Shown here: positions 35,940-44,320 of the stretch, in pieces
How the letters are laid out: each line of letters opens with the position of its first letter
Numbering within the stretch: the stretch's first letter is position 1
Assembly: GCA_003247835.1 (NCBI GenBank)
Contig: QJYB01000071.1
Coordinates: forward strand, 1 to 64,000
Length of the DNA: 64,000 nucleotides
Source of the DNA: Gammaproteobacteria bacterium
GTDB lineage: Bacteria; Pseudomonadota; Gammaproteobacteria; Pseudomonadales; Azotimanducaceae
Reading direction: 5' to 3'
Translations under genes and position numbers: made by a program
Notes under the pieces: model-generated
The model's database searches: none
Told to the model about the DNA's origin: nothing
The model's input: the letters and a program-made list of their open reading frames with translations, nothing else

Positions 35940-35965
35940 CGATACTGTACATTCATACAGTATCG
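35940..35965 (+). promoter_or_regulatory. LexA (SOS) box upstream of the radical SAM gene
   Basis: Bases 35940-35965 form a perfect 10-bp inverted repeat with a six-base spacer. Its core is CTGT-N8-ACAG at 35945-35960, flanked by TA on both sides, exactly the gammaproteobacterial LexA consensus. It overlaps a possible extended -10 (TGC then GATACT, 35938-35946). The radical SAM start is 40 bases beyond, and the divergent lipoprotein gene starts 101 bases away. Repression of the radical SAM gene by LexA is the simplest reading. Confidence 0.85.
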
Positions 35966-36005
35966 ATCTAGACTGTTCGGTCCCAGCAGGCAGGGACACG
36001 GAGTG

Positions 36006-37106
36006 ATGGGTACCACCAGCGACGAGGCTGAAGCGGCGACCACGCGTGGTGTGGTCATCCGGGGCCGGGGCGCGGTATCCAACCGGGACAGCCGCTTTCT
36101 GCCAACAGTGTCGATCAGGGAAGCGGATGGCTGGGATCTGGAAGAGCCGCCCGCACCGGATCCGCGGACGACGCTGACCCCGGACAGGACGGTGCAGCTC
36201 ATCACCCGCAACCGGTCGCCGGATCTGCCCTTCGATCGGTCCATCAATCCGTACAAGGGCTGTGAGCACGGCTGCATTTACTGCTTCGCCCGGCCCACTC
36301 ACGCCTACCTGGACCTGTCACCCGGCCTGGACTTCGAGACGCGCATCTTCTTCAAGACCGACGTTCGCCGGCGACTGCACGAGGAGCTTTCCTCGAAACG
36401 CTACGAGTGCCGACCCATCGCGCTGGGCACGAACACGGATCCCTACCAGCCCGCCGAAAGATCACACGGAATCACCCGCCAGATTCTGGAGATGCTGCTG
36501 GAGTGGCGCCATCCGGTCACCATCGTCACCAAGAGCCAGCTGGTGCTGAGAGACCTGGACCTGCTCGGCGAGCTTGCGAGGATGGATCTGGTACATGTCT
36601 ACCTGAGCGTCACGACGCTGGACCGGCAGCTGAAAACCAGGTTGGAGCCGCGCACGGCATCGCCTTCGGCGAGGCTCAGGGCTATCGAAGGGCTGGCCGG
36701 CGCCGGGGTGCCGGTCGGCGCCATGGTCGCGCCTGTGATTCCTTTCGTGAACGACTCGGAGGTAGAAGCCATCGTCGACGCCTGCGCGGCGGCCGGTGCG
36801 CGGTCGCTGGGCTACATCCTGCTCCGTCTGCCGCGTGAGGTTGGTCCACTTTTTCAGGAGTGGCTGGCCGAGCACTATCCGCTGAAAGCGGCGCGGGTCG
36901 AGAACGCGGTGCGGCAGATGCGCGGGGGCGATCTGTATCGCGCCCAGTGGGGCGAGCGGTTGCGTGGTACCGGTCCCATGGCGGAACTCATAGAGAAGCG
37001 TTTCACGCGTGCGCTGGCGAAGCAGGGCATCGAACGGGATGCCAGGCTGGTCGAGCTGCGCACGGATCTTTTCCAGCCACCGGGCTACCAGCACGACCTG
37101 TTCTGA
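36006..37106 (+). CDS. PA0069-family radical SAM protein (SplB-like)
   Basis: This 366-residue radical S-adenosylmethionine protein has an unusual cluster motif CEHGCIYC (C86, C90, C93), with the tail CFARPTHAYLDLSPGLDFET typical of the group related to spore photoproduct lyase. Later segments RPIALGTNTDPYQPAER and VTIVTKSQLVLRDLDLL are conserved in this family. The biochemical role is unknown. The perfect LexA box upstream points to a DNA-damage response. I recall that the P. aeruginosa homologue PA0069 has been listed in the LexA regulon, which fits. Start ATG 36006; a longer frame from 35895 would run through the LexA box. The stop abuts the end of the convergent permease gene with no spare base. 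Confidence 0.9.
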   Translation: MGTTSDEAEAATTRGVVIRGRGAVSNRDSRFLPTVSIREADGWDLEEPPAPDPRTTLTPDRTVQLITRNRSPDLPFDRSINPYKGCEHGCIYCFARPTHAYLDLSPGLDFETRIFFKTDVRRRLHEELSSKRYECRPIALGTNTDPYQPAERSHGITRQILEMLLEWRHPVTIVTKSQLVLRDLDLLGELARMDLVHVYLSVTTLDRQLKTRLEPRTASPSARLRAIEGLAGAGVPVGAMVAPVIPFVNDSEVEAIVDACAAAGARSLGYILLRLPREVGPLFQEWLAEHYPLKAARVENAVRQMRGGDLYRAQWGERLRGTGPMAELIEKRFTRALAKQGIERDARLVELRTDLFQPPGYQHDLF

Positions 37107-38501
37107 CTAGCCCCGCCGACCCAGGCGGAATCGGGCGTACAGCAGCAGGCCGATCACGGTCCACACCGTGATGGTCATCCATTCGTGTGGCCATGAGAGG
37201 GCCGATGGGCTGCCAGGCAGGTACGCCGTGATCAGAGCCAGGGCCAGCACCACGGCGCCGATCCCGACCGTACGCGGATGGCTCACGCGGAAGGGGCGTT
37301 CGAGATCGGGTTCCTTGCGACGCAGTGCCAGGAACGCCATGGGCACGAAGACGTACGCGACGATGGTGGCGAAACCGCCCGCGTTGATCAGCCAGACCAG
37401 CACCGTACGCCCGAACAGCGGTGCCAGGCACGACAGCACGCCGATGGCGATGATGCCGACGTAGGGGGTGTGAAAGGTCGGGTGCAGCCGGGCGAACACC
37501 GCGGGTACCATGTCGGACTCCGCCAGGGCGTAGAGCAGACGGCTGCCGCCGATCACGAAGGCGTTCCAGCTGGTCAGGATGCCGGCGATGCCACCCAGCA
37601 CGAGCAGCGTACCGGCAGCGGGATGCCCCCATAGTGACGTCGCCGCGTCGCCGGTGGCCATGCTGCTTTCCTTGAGCGCTGCAATGGGCATGCTGGTCGC
37701 GACGGCGAAGCTGATCACGCCGTACCAGAGCACGGCCAGAAACACGGACACCACCAGCAGCAACCCGATCCGGGCCGGAGGCAGGTTGATCTCCTCCGCC
37801 GACTGGGGAATCACGTCGAATCCCACCAGCAGCGTCGGCACCATGATGAGCACGGTCAGGATGCCGGTGGCCGGCATGCCGATCCAGGGTCGGGCGTTGT
37901 CCATGGTGCCGTACCCCACGGCACCAGCGAGCAGCGCGATGCCCGAGACGACGATGATGGTGAAGGTCACGCTCTGGAACCAGGTGGCAGGCCTGATGCC
38001 GATCACGTTGACCACCGTGATGAGGACGGATGTTCCGGCGCCGATGAGCACGAAACCGAGATCCACGTCCGAATCGAACAGCCGCCAGAGGGTGCCGATG
38101 CGAATGTGAGGAAACAGATACTCCACTGCCGTGGGCAGGGCGACCGCCTCGAACAGGCAGACGTTCACGTAAGCAAGCAGCAGGGACCAGGTGCAGAAAA
38201 ACGACCAGCCGGCGCCCAGGCCCCGGTGCGTATAGACGTGCTCGCCACCGGCCTGGGGCATGGCAGCCACCAGCTCGCTGTAGGTGAGACCGATTAGGGC
38301 AATGGCGAGCCCGCCGCCGGCAAACGCAAGCACCGTGCCGACGGAACCCGCTTCCGAGACCCAGTAGCCGGTCATCAGCACCCAGCTCCAGCCGATCATC
38401 GCCCCGAACCCCAGGGTGATGACGTCCCGGCTCCGCAGCACGCGGTCGAACTTCGGCGTCTCGAGCGGAGCCGCAGGCTTCGTCAGGGGATCGCGATTCA
38501 T
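37107..38501 (-). CDS. APC-superfamily amino acid permease
   Basis: This inner-membrane transporter of 464 residues has about twelve hydrophobic helices. The first helix region SRDVITLGFGAMIGWSWVLM matches the unwound substrate-binding TM1 of APC permeases, and helix 6 onward includes VPTLLVGFDVIPQSAEEIN. NAFVIGGSRLLYALAESDMVP is also family-typical. Substrate cannot be assigned; amino acid or polyamine is likely. ATG 38501 is taken as start, with the ATG at 38543 possible. It is divergent from a small hypothetical gene and abuts the radical SAM gene. Confidence 0.88.
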   Translation of the reverse strand: MNRDPLTKPAAPLETPKFDRVLRSRDVITLGFGAMIGWSWVLMTGYWVSEAGSVGTVLAFAGGGLAIALIGLTYSELVAAMPQAGGEHVYTHRGLGAGWSFFCTWSLLLAYVNVCLFEAVALPTAVEYLFPHIRIGTLWRLFDSDVDLGFVLIGAGTSVLITVVNVIGIRPATWFQSVTFTIIVVSGIALLAGAVGYGTMDNARPWIGMPATGILTVLIMVPTLLVGFDVIPQSAEEINLPPARIGLLLVVSVFLAVLWYGVISFAVATSMPIAALKESSMATGDAATSLWGHPAAGTLLVLGGIAGILTSWNAFVIGGSRLLYALAESDMVPAVFARLHPTFHTPYVGIIAIGVLSCLAPLFGRTVLVWLINAGGFATIVAYVFVPMAFLALRRKEPDLERPFRVSHPRTVGIGAVVLALALITAYLPGSPSALSWPHEWMTITVWTVIGLLLYARFRLGRRG

Positions 38502-38551
38502 GTGCACAAGGTTGGTAAGATCGGCGTCCGCGGAAGGATACATGAAGGCGC

Positions 38552-38851
38552 ATGCGGCAGTTCGATTTCAGGCACCGGCACAAGTCGTACTTTCTCCGGA
38601 TCACCGACGACGGCACCCTGGAGCTCTATCTGGACGGCTGCCTCCGCAAGGACAGGCCGAGTACCGGACGCGAACCTCAGTACGTCTGGACGAACGTGGA
38701 GCTCGAATGGGAAGAGCACCACTACATCGAAGCGCGCTACTGGTCTTCCACAGACCGGCTGCGGGTGACGGTGAATGGCGACGAGGTCTTCGACGGCTCG
38801 GCGGCAGCGCCGACGTCCGGCGCCGCGGAGCCGGCCGCGAAGAAAGCATGA
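38552..38851 (+). CDS. Small conserved-looking hypothetical protein
   Basis: This is a 99-residue soluble protein with no domain I recognise. The core is beta-rich and ordered: HRHKSYFLRITDDGTLELYL, PQYVWTNVELEWEEHHYIEA and DRLRVTVNGDEVFDG. A short Ala/Pro tail ends AAKKA. The alternation looks like a small beta-sandwich or barrel. GAAGG lies a few bases before ATG 38552. The aldehyde dehydrogenase start is 18 bases after its stop, so the two are probably co-transcribed. Codon usage and amino acid make-up look genuine, with no competing frame better. Confidence 0.7.
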   Translation: MRQFDFRHRHKSYFLRITDDGTLELYLDGCLRKDRPSTGREPQYVWTNVELEWEEHHYIEARYWSSTDRLRVTVNGDEVFDGSAAAPTSGAAEPAAKKA

Positions 38852-38869
38852 CAGTTGAAGGAGATGATG

Positions 38870-40327
38870 ATGGCTGAGTCAGAGCACAGACAACCGGGCG
38901 AACCCAGCCGAGCCGACATGCTCGCGTTGCTCGAACGGCAGCGGGAGAACTATCTCGCCGAAGGTGTGGTCAGCGCGGCCAAACGGCGGGACCGGCTGGA
39001 GCGCGCCATAGAGCTGCTGAAGATACACCAGGACCGGCTGGTTGCCGCCATGCGCGACGATTTCGGTCACCGGAGTGAGCACCAGTCGCTGTTCACCGAT
39101 GTGGCCGGCTGCATAGGCCCGCTGCGCCACGCCCAGGCGAACCTCACGAAGTGGATGAAGCCGGAAAAGCGCAAGGTCGGCCCTTTCCCGCTCAACCTGC
39201 TGGGGGCGAAGGCGAGGGTGGAGTACCAGCCGCTGGGTGTGGTGGGCGTGATCAGCCCCTGGAATTTTCCGGTCAACCTGACTTTCACGCCGCTCGCAGG
39301 CATTCTCGCGGCAGGTAACCGGTGCATGATCAAGCCGTCCGAATTCACGCCTGCCACCTCCGCGGTCATGGCGGAGATCTTTCCCACCGCCTTCGACGAG
39401 CTGGAGATCGCGGTGGTCACCGGCGGTCCGCAGACCGGCGCGGATTTCTCGAGCCTGCCATTCGACCATCTGCTGTTCACCGGCGCGACCTCCATTGCCC
39501 GGCACGTCATGCGCGCCGCGTCCGATAACCTGGTGCCGGTCACGCTCGAGCTCGGCGGCAAGTCGCCGGTAGTGGTCGGTCGATCTGCGGACATTCAGAA
39601 AACCGCGGAAGCCATCATGATGGGTAAGACGCTGAATGCCGGGCAGATCTGCCTGGCGCCGGACTACGTCTTCGTGCCGGAGGAGAAGGTGGATGCCTTT
39701 GTGGAATCGGCCGCACGCTCGGTGGAGAAGATGTATCCCACCCTGCTGGACAATCCGGACTACACCTCGGTGATCAACGAGCGCCACTATCAGCGTCTGA
39801 CCGGTTACCTCGATGACGCGAAGCAGAAGGGTGCCAGGGTGGTGGAGATCAATCCGGCGGGTGAGGACTTCCGCCAGCAGCCGCACCACAAGATCCCGCC
39901 CACGCTGGTGCTGAACCCCAGCGACGACATGGCCGTGATGCAGGACGAGATCTTCGGTCCGCTGCTGCCGGTGAAGGGATACGGTGAGCTCGGCGAGACC
40001 ATCGACTACGTCAACCACAAGCCGCGTCCCCTCGGTCTGTACTACTTCGGTCAGAACCGGGCGGAGGAGGAGCGCGTGCTGACGCACACCACATCCGGCG
40101 GTGTGACCGTCAACGACGTGGTGATGCACGTGGCCCAGGAAGATCTGCCGTTCGGCGGGGTTGGTCCTTCCGGGATGGGTGCCTACCACGGCCACGATGG
40201 GTTCAGGACGTTCAGTCATGCCAAGGCGATCTTCACCCAGAGCCGGATCGACGTGGCGGCGCTCGCCGGCCTGAAACCCCCGTACGGCGAGAAGATGCTG
40301 AAGGCGGTCAGAGCGCAGATGAAATGA
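38870..40327 (+). CDS. Coniferyl-aldehyde dehydrogenase-like NAD(P)-dependent aldehyde dehydrogenase
   Basis: This 485-residue aldehyde dehydrogenase oxidises an aldehyde to the acid. ISPWNFP at 128-134, the general base E227 in VTLELGGKSPVVV and the catalytic cysteine C261 in NAGQICLAPDYV are intact. The N-terminal DMLALLERQRENYLAEG and the C-terminal half resemble the coniferyl-aldehyde dehydrogenase group, but long-chain aldehydes are equally possible substrates. Three in-frame ATGs follow AAGGAG; the third (38870) has the best spacing. A PhyH-like oxygenase gene follows after 37 bases. Confidence 0.9.
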   Translation: MAESEHRQPGEPSRADMLALLERQRENYLAEGVVSAAKRRDRLERAIELLKIHQDRLVAAMRDDFGHRSEHQSLFTDVAGCIGPLRHAQANLTKWMKPEKRKVGPFPLNLLGAKARVEYQPLGVVGVISPWNFPVNLTFTPLAGILAAGNRCMIKPSEFTPATSAVMAEIFPTAFDELEIAVVTGGPQTGADFSSLPFDHLLFTGATSIARHVMRAASDNLVPVTLELGGKSPVVVGRSADIQKTAEAIMMGKTLNAGQICLAPDYVFVPEEKVDAFVESAARSVEKMYPTLLDNPDYTSVINERHYQRLTGYLDDAKQKGARVVEINPAGEDFRQQPHHKIPPTLVLNPSDDMAVMQDEIFGPLLPVKGYGELGETIDYVNHKPRPLGLYYFGQNRAEEERVLTHTTSGGVTVNDVVMHVAQEDLPFGGVGPSGMGAYHGHDGFRTFSHAKAIFTQSRIDVAALAGLKPPYGEKMLKAVRAQMK

Positions 40328-40364
40328 TGAACGGGTCGACACACTGCTCGACGGAGCGGACGCC

Positions 40365-41156
40365 GTGAGCGTGACCGCATCCCTCGAAGCTCACGCCTTC
40401 GAGCGTGATGGTTATCTTGTCGCGCGGGACCTGTGCCCCGAAGCGCTGCGCACCCGTCTGCTCGACGTATCCCGGCAGCACCTGGATCCGGTGCTGGGAC
40501 CGGTTGAGTATGAAGCCGACCTGGGTTACCCGGGTGCGCCGGCGAGCCGCCAGGCGGAAGGCGGACATACGGTGAGGCGGCTGCTCAACGCCTTCACCCG
40601 GGATCAGGCGTTCCGTGACTGGGCGACGGGAGCCGAGGTGGGCAATCAGCTCCGTGCCCTGTTCGCCGCCTCCACCGGTCAGGCATACGAAGCCGGCGAC
40701 GTGCTGGTCTCCCAGTGCCATCACAACTGTATGATGACCAAGCATCCCGGCTTCTCCAGCGCCACGCTGTGGCATCAGGACATCCGCTACTGGTCCTTCG
40801 ACCGGCCGGAGCTCATCTCCGTTTGGCTGGCTCTCGGTTCGGAGACGGCAAGAAACGGCGCGCTCAGCGTGATACCGGGAAGCCACCGGCTGGCACTCGA
40901 TCGCGGGCGGCTGGATGGTGCCCTGTTTCTGCGCACGGACCTTCCGGAGAACCAGGAGCTCATCGGGTCGGCGGTGCCCGTAGAGCTCGAGCCGGGTGAT
41001 GTGCTCTTCTTCCACTGCCGGTTGTTTCACGCTGCGGGCATGAATCTCACCGAACGGGTCAAGCACTCGCTGGTATTCACCTATCACGCGGCGGACAACC
41101 AGCCCATTCCGGACACCCGTTCGGCGTCGCTGCCGGGTATCCCGCTCAGGCCCTGA
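40365..41156 (+). CDS. Phytanoyl-CoA dioxygenase (PhyH) family protein
   Basis: This 263-residue protein belongs to the non-heme iron(II)/2-oxoglutarate-dependent PhyH family. The iron ligands are visible as the HxD pair in LWHQDIRYW (H137, D139) and a distal histidine in FHCRLFHAAGMN (probably H222). R231 is suitable for binding 2-oxoglutarate. VIPGSHRLAL is a family-typical segment. Start GTG 40365. The Smr gene starts one base after its stop. Being next to an aldehyde dehydrogenase suggests a shared catabolic route for lipids or aromatics, unproven. Confidence 0.88.
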   Translation: MSVTASLEAHAFERDGYLVARDLCPEALRTRLLDVSRQHLDPVLGPVEYEADLGYPGAPASRQAEGGHTVRRLLNAFTRDQAFRDWATGAEVGNQLRALFAASTGQAYEAGDVLVSQCHHNCMMTKHPGFSSATLWHQDIRYWSFDRPELISVWLALGSETARNGALSVIPGSHRLALDRGRLDGALFLRTDLPENQELIGSAVPVELEPGDVLFFHCRLFHAAGMNLTERVKHSLVFTYHAADNQPIPDTRSASLPGIPLRP

Positions 41157-41157
41157 C

Positions 41158-41784
41158 GTGGACGACGACGACTTCCTCTCCGCCATGAGCGATGTCGAAC
41201 CGCTCGATGCGCGGCAGCGGAAGCGGGCCAAGCACCAGGAAGCCCAGCTGGAAGCGCGGCGCGAAATGCCGCGGGAGCTGTCACTCACGCAGCTCGAGCG
41301 GCGCTATGCCGCGCTCGGAATCAACCGCACGCCCGATGTCGACCCAAATCCGCTGACCCTCGGCGACGTTGCGCAGGTGGCTCCGCGGGACGTGCTGGAG
41401 TGGAAGAAGGATGGCGTGCAGAACGCGGTGTTCTCCCGGCTGAAGCTGGGTCACTACCCGGTGGAAGGTTCCCTGGACCTGCACCGGCTGTCCGTGCGAG
41501 AAGCGCGAGAGGCGGTGTACAAATTCTTCCGGCTCGCCGAGGCCCGACGCTGGCGGACGCTGCTCATCGCCCACGGACGGGGCGAACAGAGTGCCATCCC
41601 GGCGCGGTTGAAGAGCTATGTGGTGCACTGGCTCTCGCAGATACCGGACGTGATCGCCTATGCCAGTGCGGATCGCCGGCAGGGTGGCACGGGAGCCGTG
41701 CTGGTGCTGCTGCGGAAGTCGGCGGCGGCCCGTGAAGAGAACCGCGAGTCCTTCGGCAAGAAGTCCGATCCGGACGGCGGCTGA
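41158..41784 (+). CDS. Smr-domain protein (SmrA-type DNA endonuclease)
   Basis: This 208-residue protein has a charged N-terminal helical region, then an Smr (MutS2 C-terminal-like) domain. Hallmarks are SLDLHRLSVREAREAVYKF with the LDLH motif, LLIAHGRGEQSAIPARL with the HGxG motif, and the ending GGTGAVLVLL. Small Smr proteins of this kind in gammaproteobacteria have nicking endonuclease activity. Start GTG 41158 is one base after the PhyH stop. It is convergent with an acyl-CoA dehydrogenase gene 10 bases away. Confidence 0.92.
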   Translation: MDDDDFLSAMSDVEPLDARQRKRAKHQEAQLEARREMPRELSLTQLERRYAALGINRTPDVDPNPLTLGDVAQVAPRDVLEWKKDGVQNAVFSRLKLGHYPVEGSLDLHRLSVREAREAVYKFFRLAEARRWRTLLIAHGRGEQSAIPARLKSYVVHWLSQIPDVIAYASADRRQGGTGAVLVLLRKSAAAREENRESFGKKSDPDGG

Positions 41785-41794
41785 TCGCCACTTT

Positions 41795-42904
41795 TCAGAT
41801 GCGCCCCTTGTCGAGCTCCAGCGCGCCACGCGCCAGGTTGAGGCGCAGTACGTCGCTCGCCCCTTCCGCCAGGCGCAGAGACCGGACCTGCCGGTAAAGA
41901 GCTTCCAGCGGGTGGCCGACCACCAGAGCGGCGCCGCCGACCAGCTGAATGGCCGTATCGACTGCTTCTCCCACCAGCTCCGTGGTGAAGACCTTGCAGG
42001 CGATTCCCTCGTTGACGATGTTCTCTCCGGCGTCTGCCAGTCGGGCGGTCCGGTAGACCATGCTGCGTGCGGCGTACGCCTTGAGACGGATGTCTGAATA
42101 GCGCAGGCGCACACCTTCCTTGTCTCCCCGTGGCCGCCCGGTCCGGTCGGGCTGCTTCAGGTGACCGATGAGATAACCGTCCAGCCAGCGCAGCGTACCC
42201 ACGCCGCTCGCGGCGAAGGCGAGGCGGGTATCGCCGATCTGCCGCAGCGCCCGTGGCAGTCCTTCGCCCGGCCTGCCGATCAGGTGGCCGGCCGGCACAC
42301 GGACATCGCTGAACTCGAATGCCGCATGGTGGCTGCCATCCAGTGACTGGAACCGGCGGGCCAGATGGACCCCCGGTGCGTTCGTGTCGATGACCAGCAT
42401 GGCAGGGCCCTGTCCGGGGATCTGCACGAGGGTATTGATGAAATCCGCGTCCGCGCCGCCGGTGACGTAGGATTTCTGCCCGTTCACGACCCATACGTCG
42501 CCGTCCGCGACGGCGGAGGTGGGGGCCGGTGCGTCGTCGGGCTCGGTGAACCCGAAGCCGGCCCGCAGCCTGCCTGCCAGCAGGGGTTCCAGGTGGCTGT
42601 CGCGGAGCGGTCCCGTTGCTCCTCCCAGCACTCCCGGACCGGGCCCGAACACCGCGTGGGTGAATGGTGCGTTCCTGGCGGCGAGCTCGTCCCGCACGAT
42701 GCAGAGCGCCAGTGCCCCTGCTTCCGTACCACCGAAGGCCTTCGGCTGAGTCATCGGAAAGAATCCGGCAGCCTTGCTCCGGGCGATCACCTCCGCCCGT
42801 GCGGTGGCGGGGTCCTCACCGGCGAGAGGCAGGAGCACCTCCTCGGCGAACCGACCCGCCTGCTCGGCGAGCGCGCGTTGCTCTTCGTTCAGCGTCTCGG
42901 GCAT
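41795..42904 (-). CDS. Acyl-CoA dehydrogenase family protein
   Basis: This 369-residue FAD enzyme of the acyl-CoA dehydrogenase superfamily is shorter than the second copy at 51523. It shows GFGFTEPDDAPAPTSAVADG and DVWVVNGQKSYVTGGADADF in the middle beta domain, where substrate and flavin bind. In the C-terminal helical domain QLVGGAALVVGHPLEALYRQ precedes a likely catalytic glutamate in RLAEGASDVLR. GGAGG lies six bases before ATG 42904. Substrate chain length is unknown. Downstream is the convergent Smr gene; upstream is the small membrane protein. Confidence 0.88.
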   Translation of the reverse strand: MPETLNEEQRALAEQAGRFAEEVLLPLAGEDPATARAEVIARSKAAGFFPMTQPKAFGGTEAGALALCIVRDELAARNAPFTHAVFGPGPGVLGGATGPLRDSHLEPLLAGRLRAGFGFTEPDDAPAPTSAVADGDVWVVNGQKSYVTGGADADFINTLVQIPGQGPAMLVIDTNAPGVHLARRFQSLDGSHHAAFEFSDVRVPAGHLIGRPGEGLPRALRQIGDTRLAFAASGVGTLRWLDGYLIGHLKQPDRTGRPRGDKEGVRLRYSDIRLKAYAARSMVYRTARLADAGENIVNEGIACKVFTTELVGEAVDTAIQLVGGAALVVGHPLEALYRQVRSLRLAEGASDVLRLNLARGALELDKGRI

Positions 42905-42943
42905 TGAGATCCTCCTGTTGACTGGTTTGTCAGAGCCGTGCAC

Positions 42944-43321
42944 TCACAGTGTCGGTGCAACCAGAATCACGACGATGAGCAGGACGCCGATCACCATGGC
43001 GCCGAACGCATAGAGAATGAAGGACTCGCGTCGGGCGGCGCGGATGAGCAGCTGCTCGACCTCTTCCCGGGAGCGTGCCGCGGTGGTGGTGGTCAGCCGG
43101 TAGCGGGTTATACCGTCCGGCCGTTTCGGCAGCTTCACGAACAGCTCCGGTGTGGCATCCAGCCGTGCGCTCACCTCCTGAAATCCGATACCCGTGTAGC
43201 GCGCGATCTGGGTCGGGTGCAGGCCGACGCCCGGATGATCGAGAAAGCACTGATAGATCTGCGCGAGACGGCGCAGCTTGCCCCGGAAGCGGAACCGGAT
43301 GGGGATGATGCCGAAGATCAT
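42944..43321 (-). CDS. Small protein with winged-helix-like region and C-terminal membrane anchor
   Basis: This 125-residue protein is not one I recognise. Its first two thirds read like a winged-helix domain (LRRLAQIYQCFLDHPGVGLH, PTQIARYTGIGFQEVSARLD, then a beta wing KRPDGITRYRLTT). An acidic/basic helix and one strong membrane segment at about 102-123 (FILYAFGAMVIGVLLIVVIL) follow, ending just before the C-terminus. This suggests a tail-anchored cytoplasmic protein. It lies between cmoB and an acyl-CoA dehydrogenase on the same strand, 13 bases from cmoB. DNA binding is inference only. Confidence 0.7.
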   Translation of the reverse strand: MIFGIIPIRFRFRGKLRRLAQIYQCFLDHPGVGLHPTQIARYTGIGFQEVSARLDATPELFVKLPKRPDGITRYRLTTTTAARSREEVEQLLIRAARRESFILYAFGAMVIGVLLIVVILVAPTL

Positions 43322-43334
43322 GGTCGGCAGTCTA

Positions 43335-44315
43335 TCAACGCGTCGCCAAAAGCGCCGCCCGGACCGGCGCTGGATAACCCTCGACCGTGCGGCCCGGATC
43401 TGCAGGATCCAGCGATTCCGCCAGGGATTCGAACGTCATCCAGGGTGTACGGCGCTGCTCCTCCATGCTCGTGGGTGTCACGTCCACCACGTCGACCGAA
43501 CTGAAACCTGCGGCCTCCAGCCAGGCAGCCAGCCGTTCCACGCGCGGGACCACGCTGACGTTGCGCATCCGCGCGTATCGCCTACCCGGTCCCGGGATCA
43601 GGTCCGGGCCGTCCGTCACTACCAGCGACTCGAGCAGCAGTCGGCCGCCCGGCCTTACGTGCCGATGGAGCTGCGCCACGTGGGCGGCAGGATCCGGGCG
43701 GTGATAGATCACGCCCATGGAGAGCACCACATCGAAGGTGAGGTCGGGCAGGATCTCGAACGGCACGGGCAGCAGCAGGTTCTGACGCCCGACAAGCGGG
43801 GCCACGTAACGGGAAATGGCCAGATGCTGCATATAGAAGAGCACCGAGGGATCCACACCCAGGACCCGCCCGGCGCCTGCGGACAGAGCACGCCAGCCGA
43901 AGTAGCCGTTGCCGCAACCCACGTCCAGCACCGTGGCACCCGTGAGCACACCCAGGCTGTCGGCGATCCGGCGCCACTTCCAGTCCGAACGCCACTCGGT
44001 GTCGATGTGCACACCGAAAAGCTCGAACGGGCCCTTGCGCCAGGGATGCAGATCCGCCAGAGCCGTCTCGAGGAGCTGGCGGTCACTGGGGGTCAACGGA
44101 CCGGCTACACCGACCCGGTCAGCGAGGCTCACCGTCTCGCCAGCCAGTTCGGGCAGCCTGCCGAGCGCGTCGGTCCAGCGCTCGAGATCGCCATGCCCGG
44201 CGAGTCGTGCCGCTGCCGCGTCGAGCAGCGCCGGCCAGCCGGGATGGTTGCCGAATTCGGCGGGCACCCGCTGTACGGCCAGCAGCCCGGCAGCGGTCAG
44301 ACGGTCGGCAGCCAT
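43335..44315 (-). CDS. cmoB: tRNA U34 carboxymethyltransferase CmoB
   Basis: CmoB transfers a carboxymethyl group from carboxy-S-adenosylmethionine to 5-hydroxyuridine-34 of tRNAs, giving cmo5U and widening wobble decoding. The 326-residue enzyme is almost superimposable on E. coli CmoB: LHPWRKGPFELFGVHIDTEW, then RSDWKWRRI, VLDVGCGNGYFGWRAL, FDVVLSMGVIYHRPDP, RYARMRNVSVVPR and the end DPGRTVEGYPAPVRA. ATG 44315 is taken; a frame to 44357 would overlap cmoA by 37 bases. cmoA lies just upstream, so enzyme and cofactor maker are coupled. Confidence 0.96.
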   Translation of the reverse strand: MAADRLTAAGLLAVQRVPAEFGNHPGWPALLDAAAARLAGHGDLERWTDALGRLPELAGETVSLADRVGVAGPLTPSDRQLLETALADLHPWRKGPFELFGVHIDTEWRSDWKWRRIADSLGVLTGATVLDVGCGNGYFGWRALSAGAGRVLGVDPSVLFYMQHLAISRYVAPLVGRQNLLLPVPFEILPDLTFDVVLSMGVIYHRPDPAAHVAQLHRHVRPGGRLLLESLVVTDGPDLIPGPGRRYARMRNVSVVPRVERLAAWLEAAGFSSVDVVDVTPTSMEEQRRTPWMTFESLAESLDPADPGRTVEGYPAPVRAALLATR

Positions 44316-44320
44316 GGCGG

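Noticed and set aside
38879-40342. Minus-strand open frame of 487 codons opposite the aldehyde dehydrogenase
   Set aside because: The plus-strand frame has all aldehyde dehydrogenase motifs; the antisense product is histidine/arginine-rich and has none.
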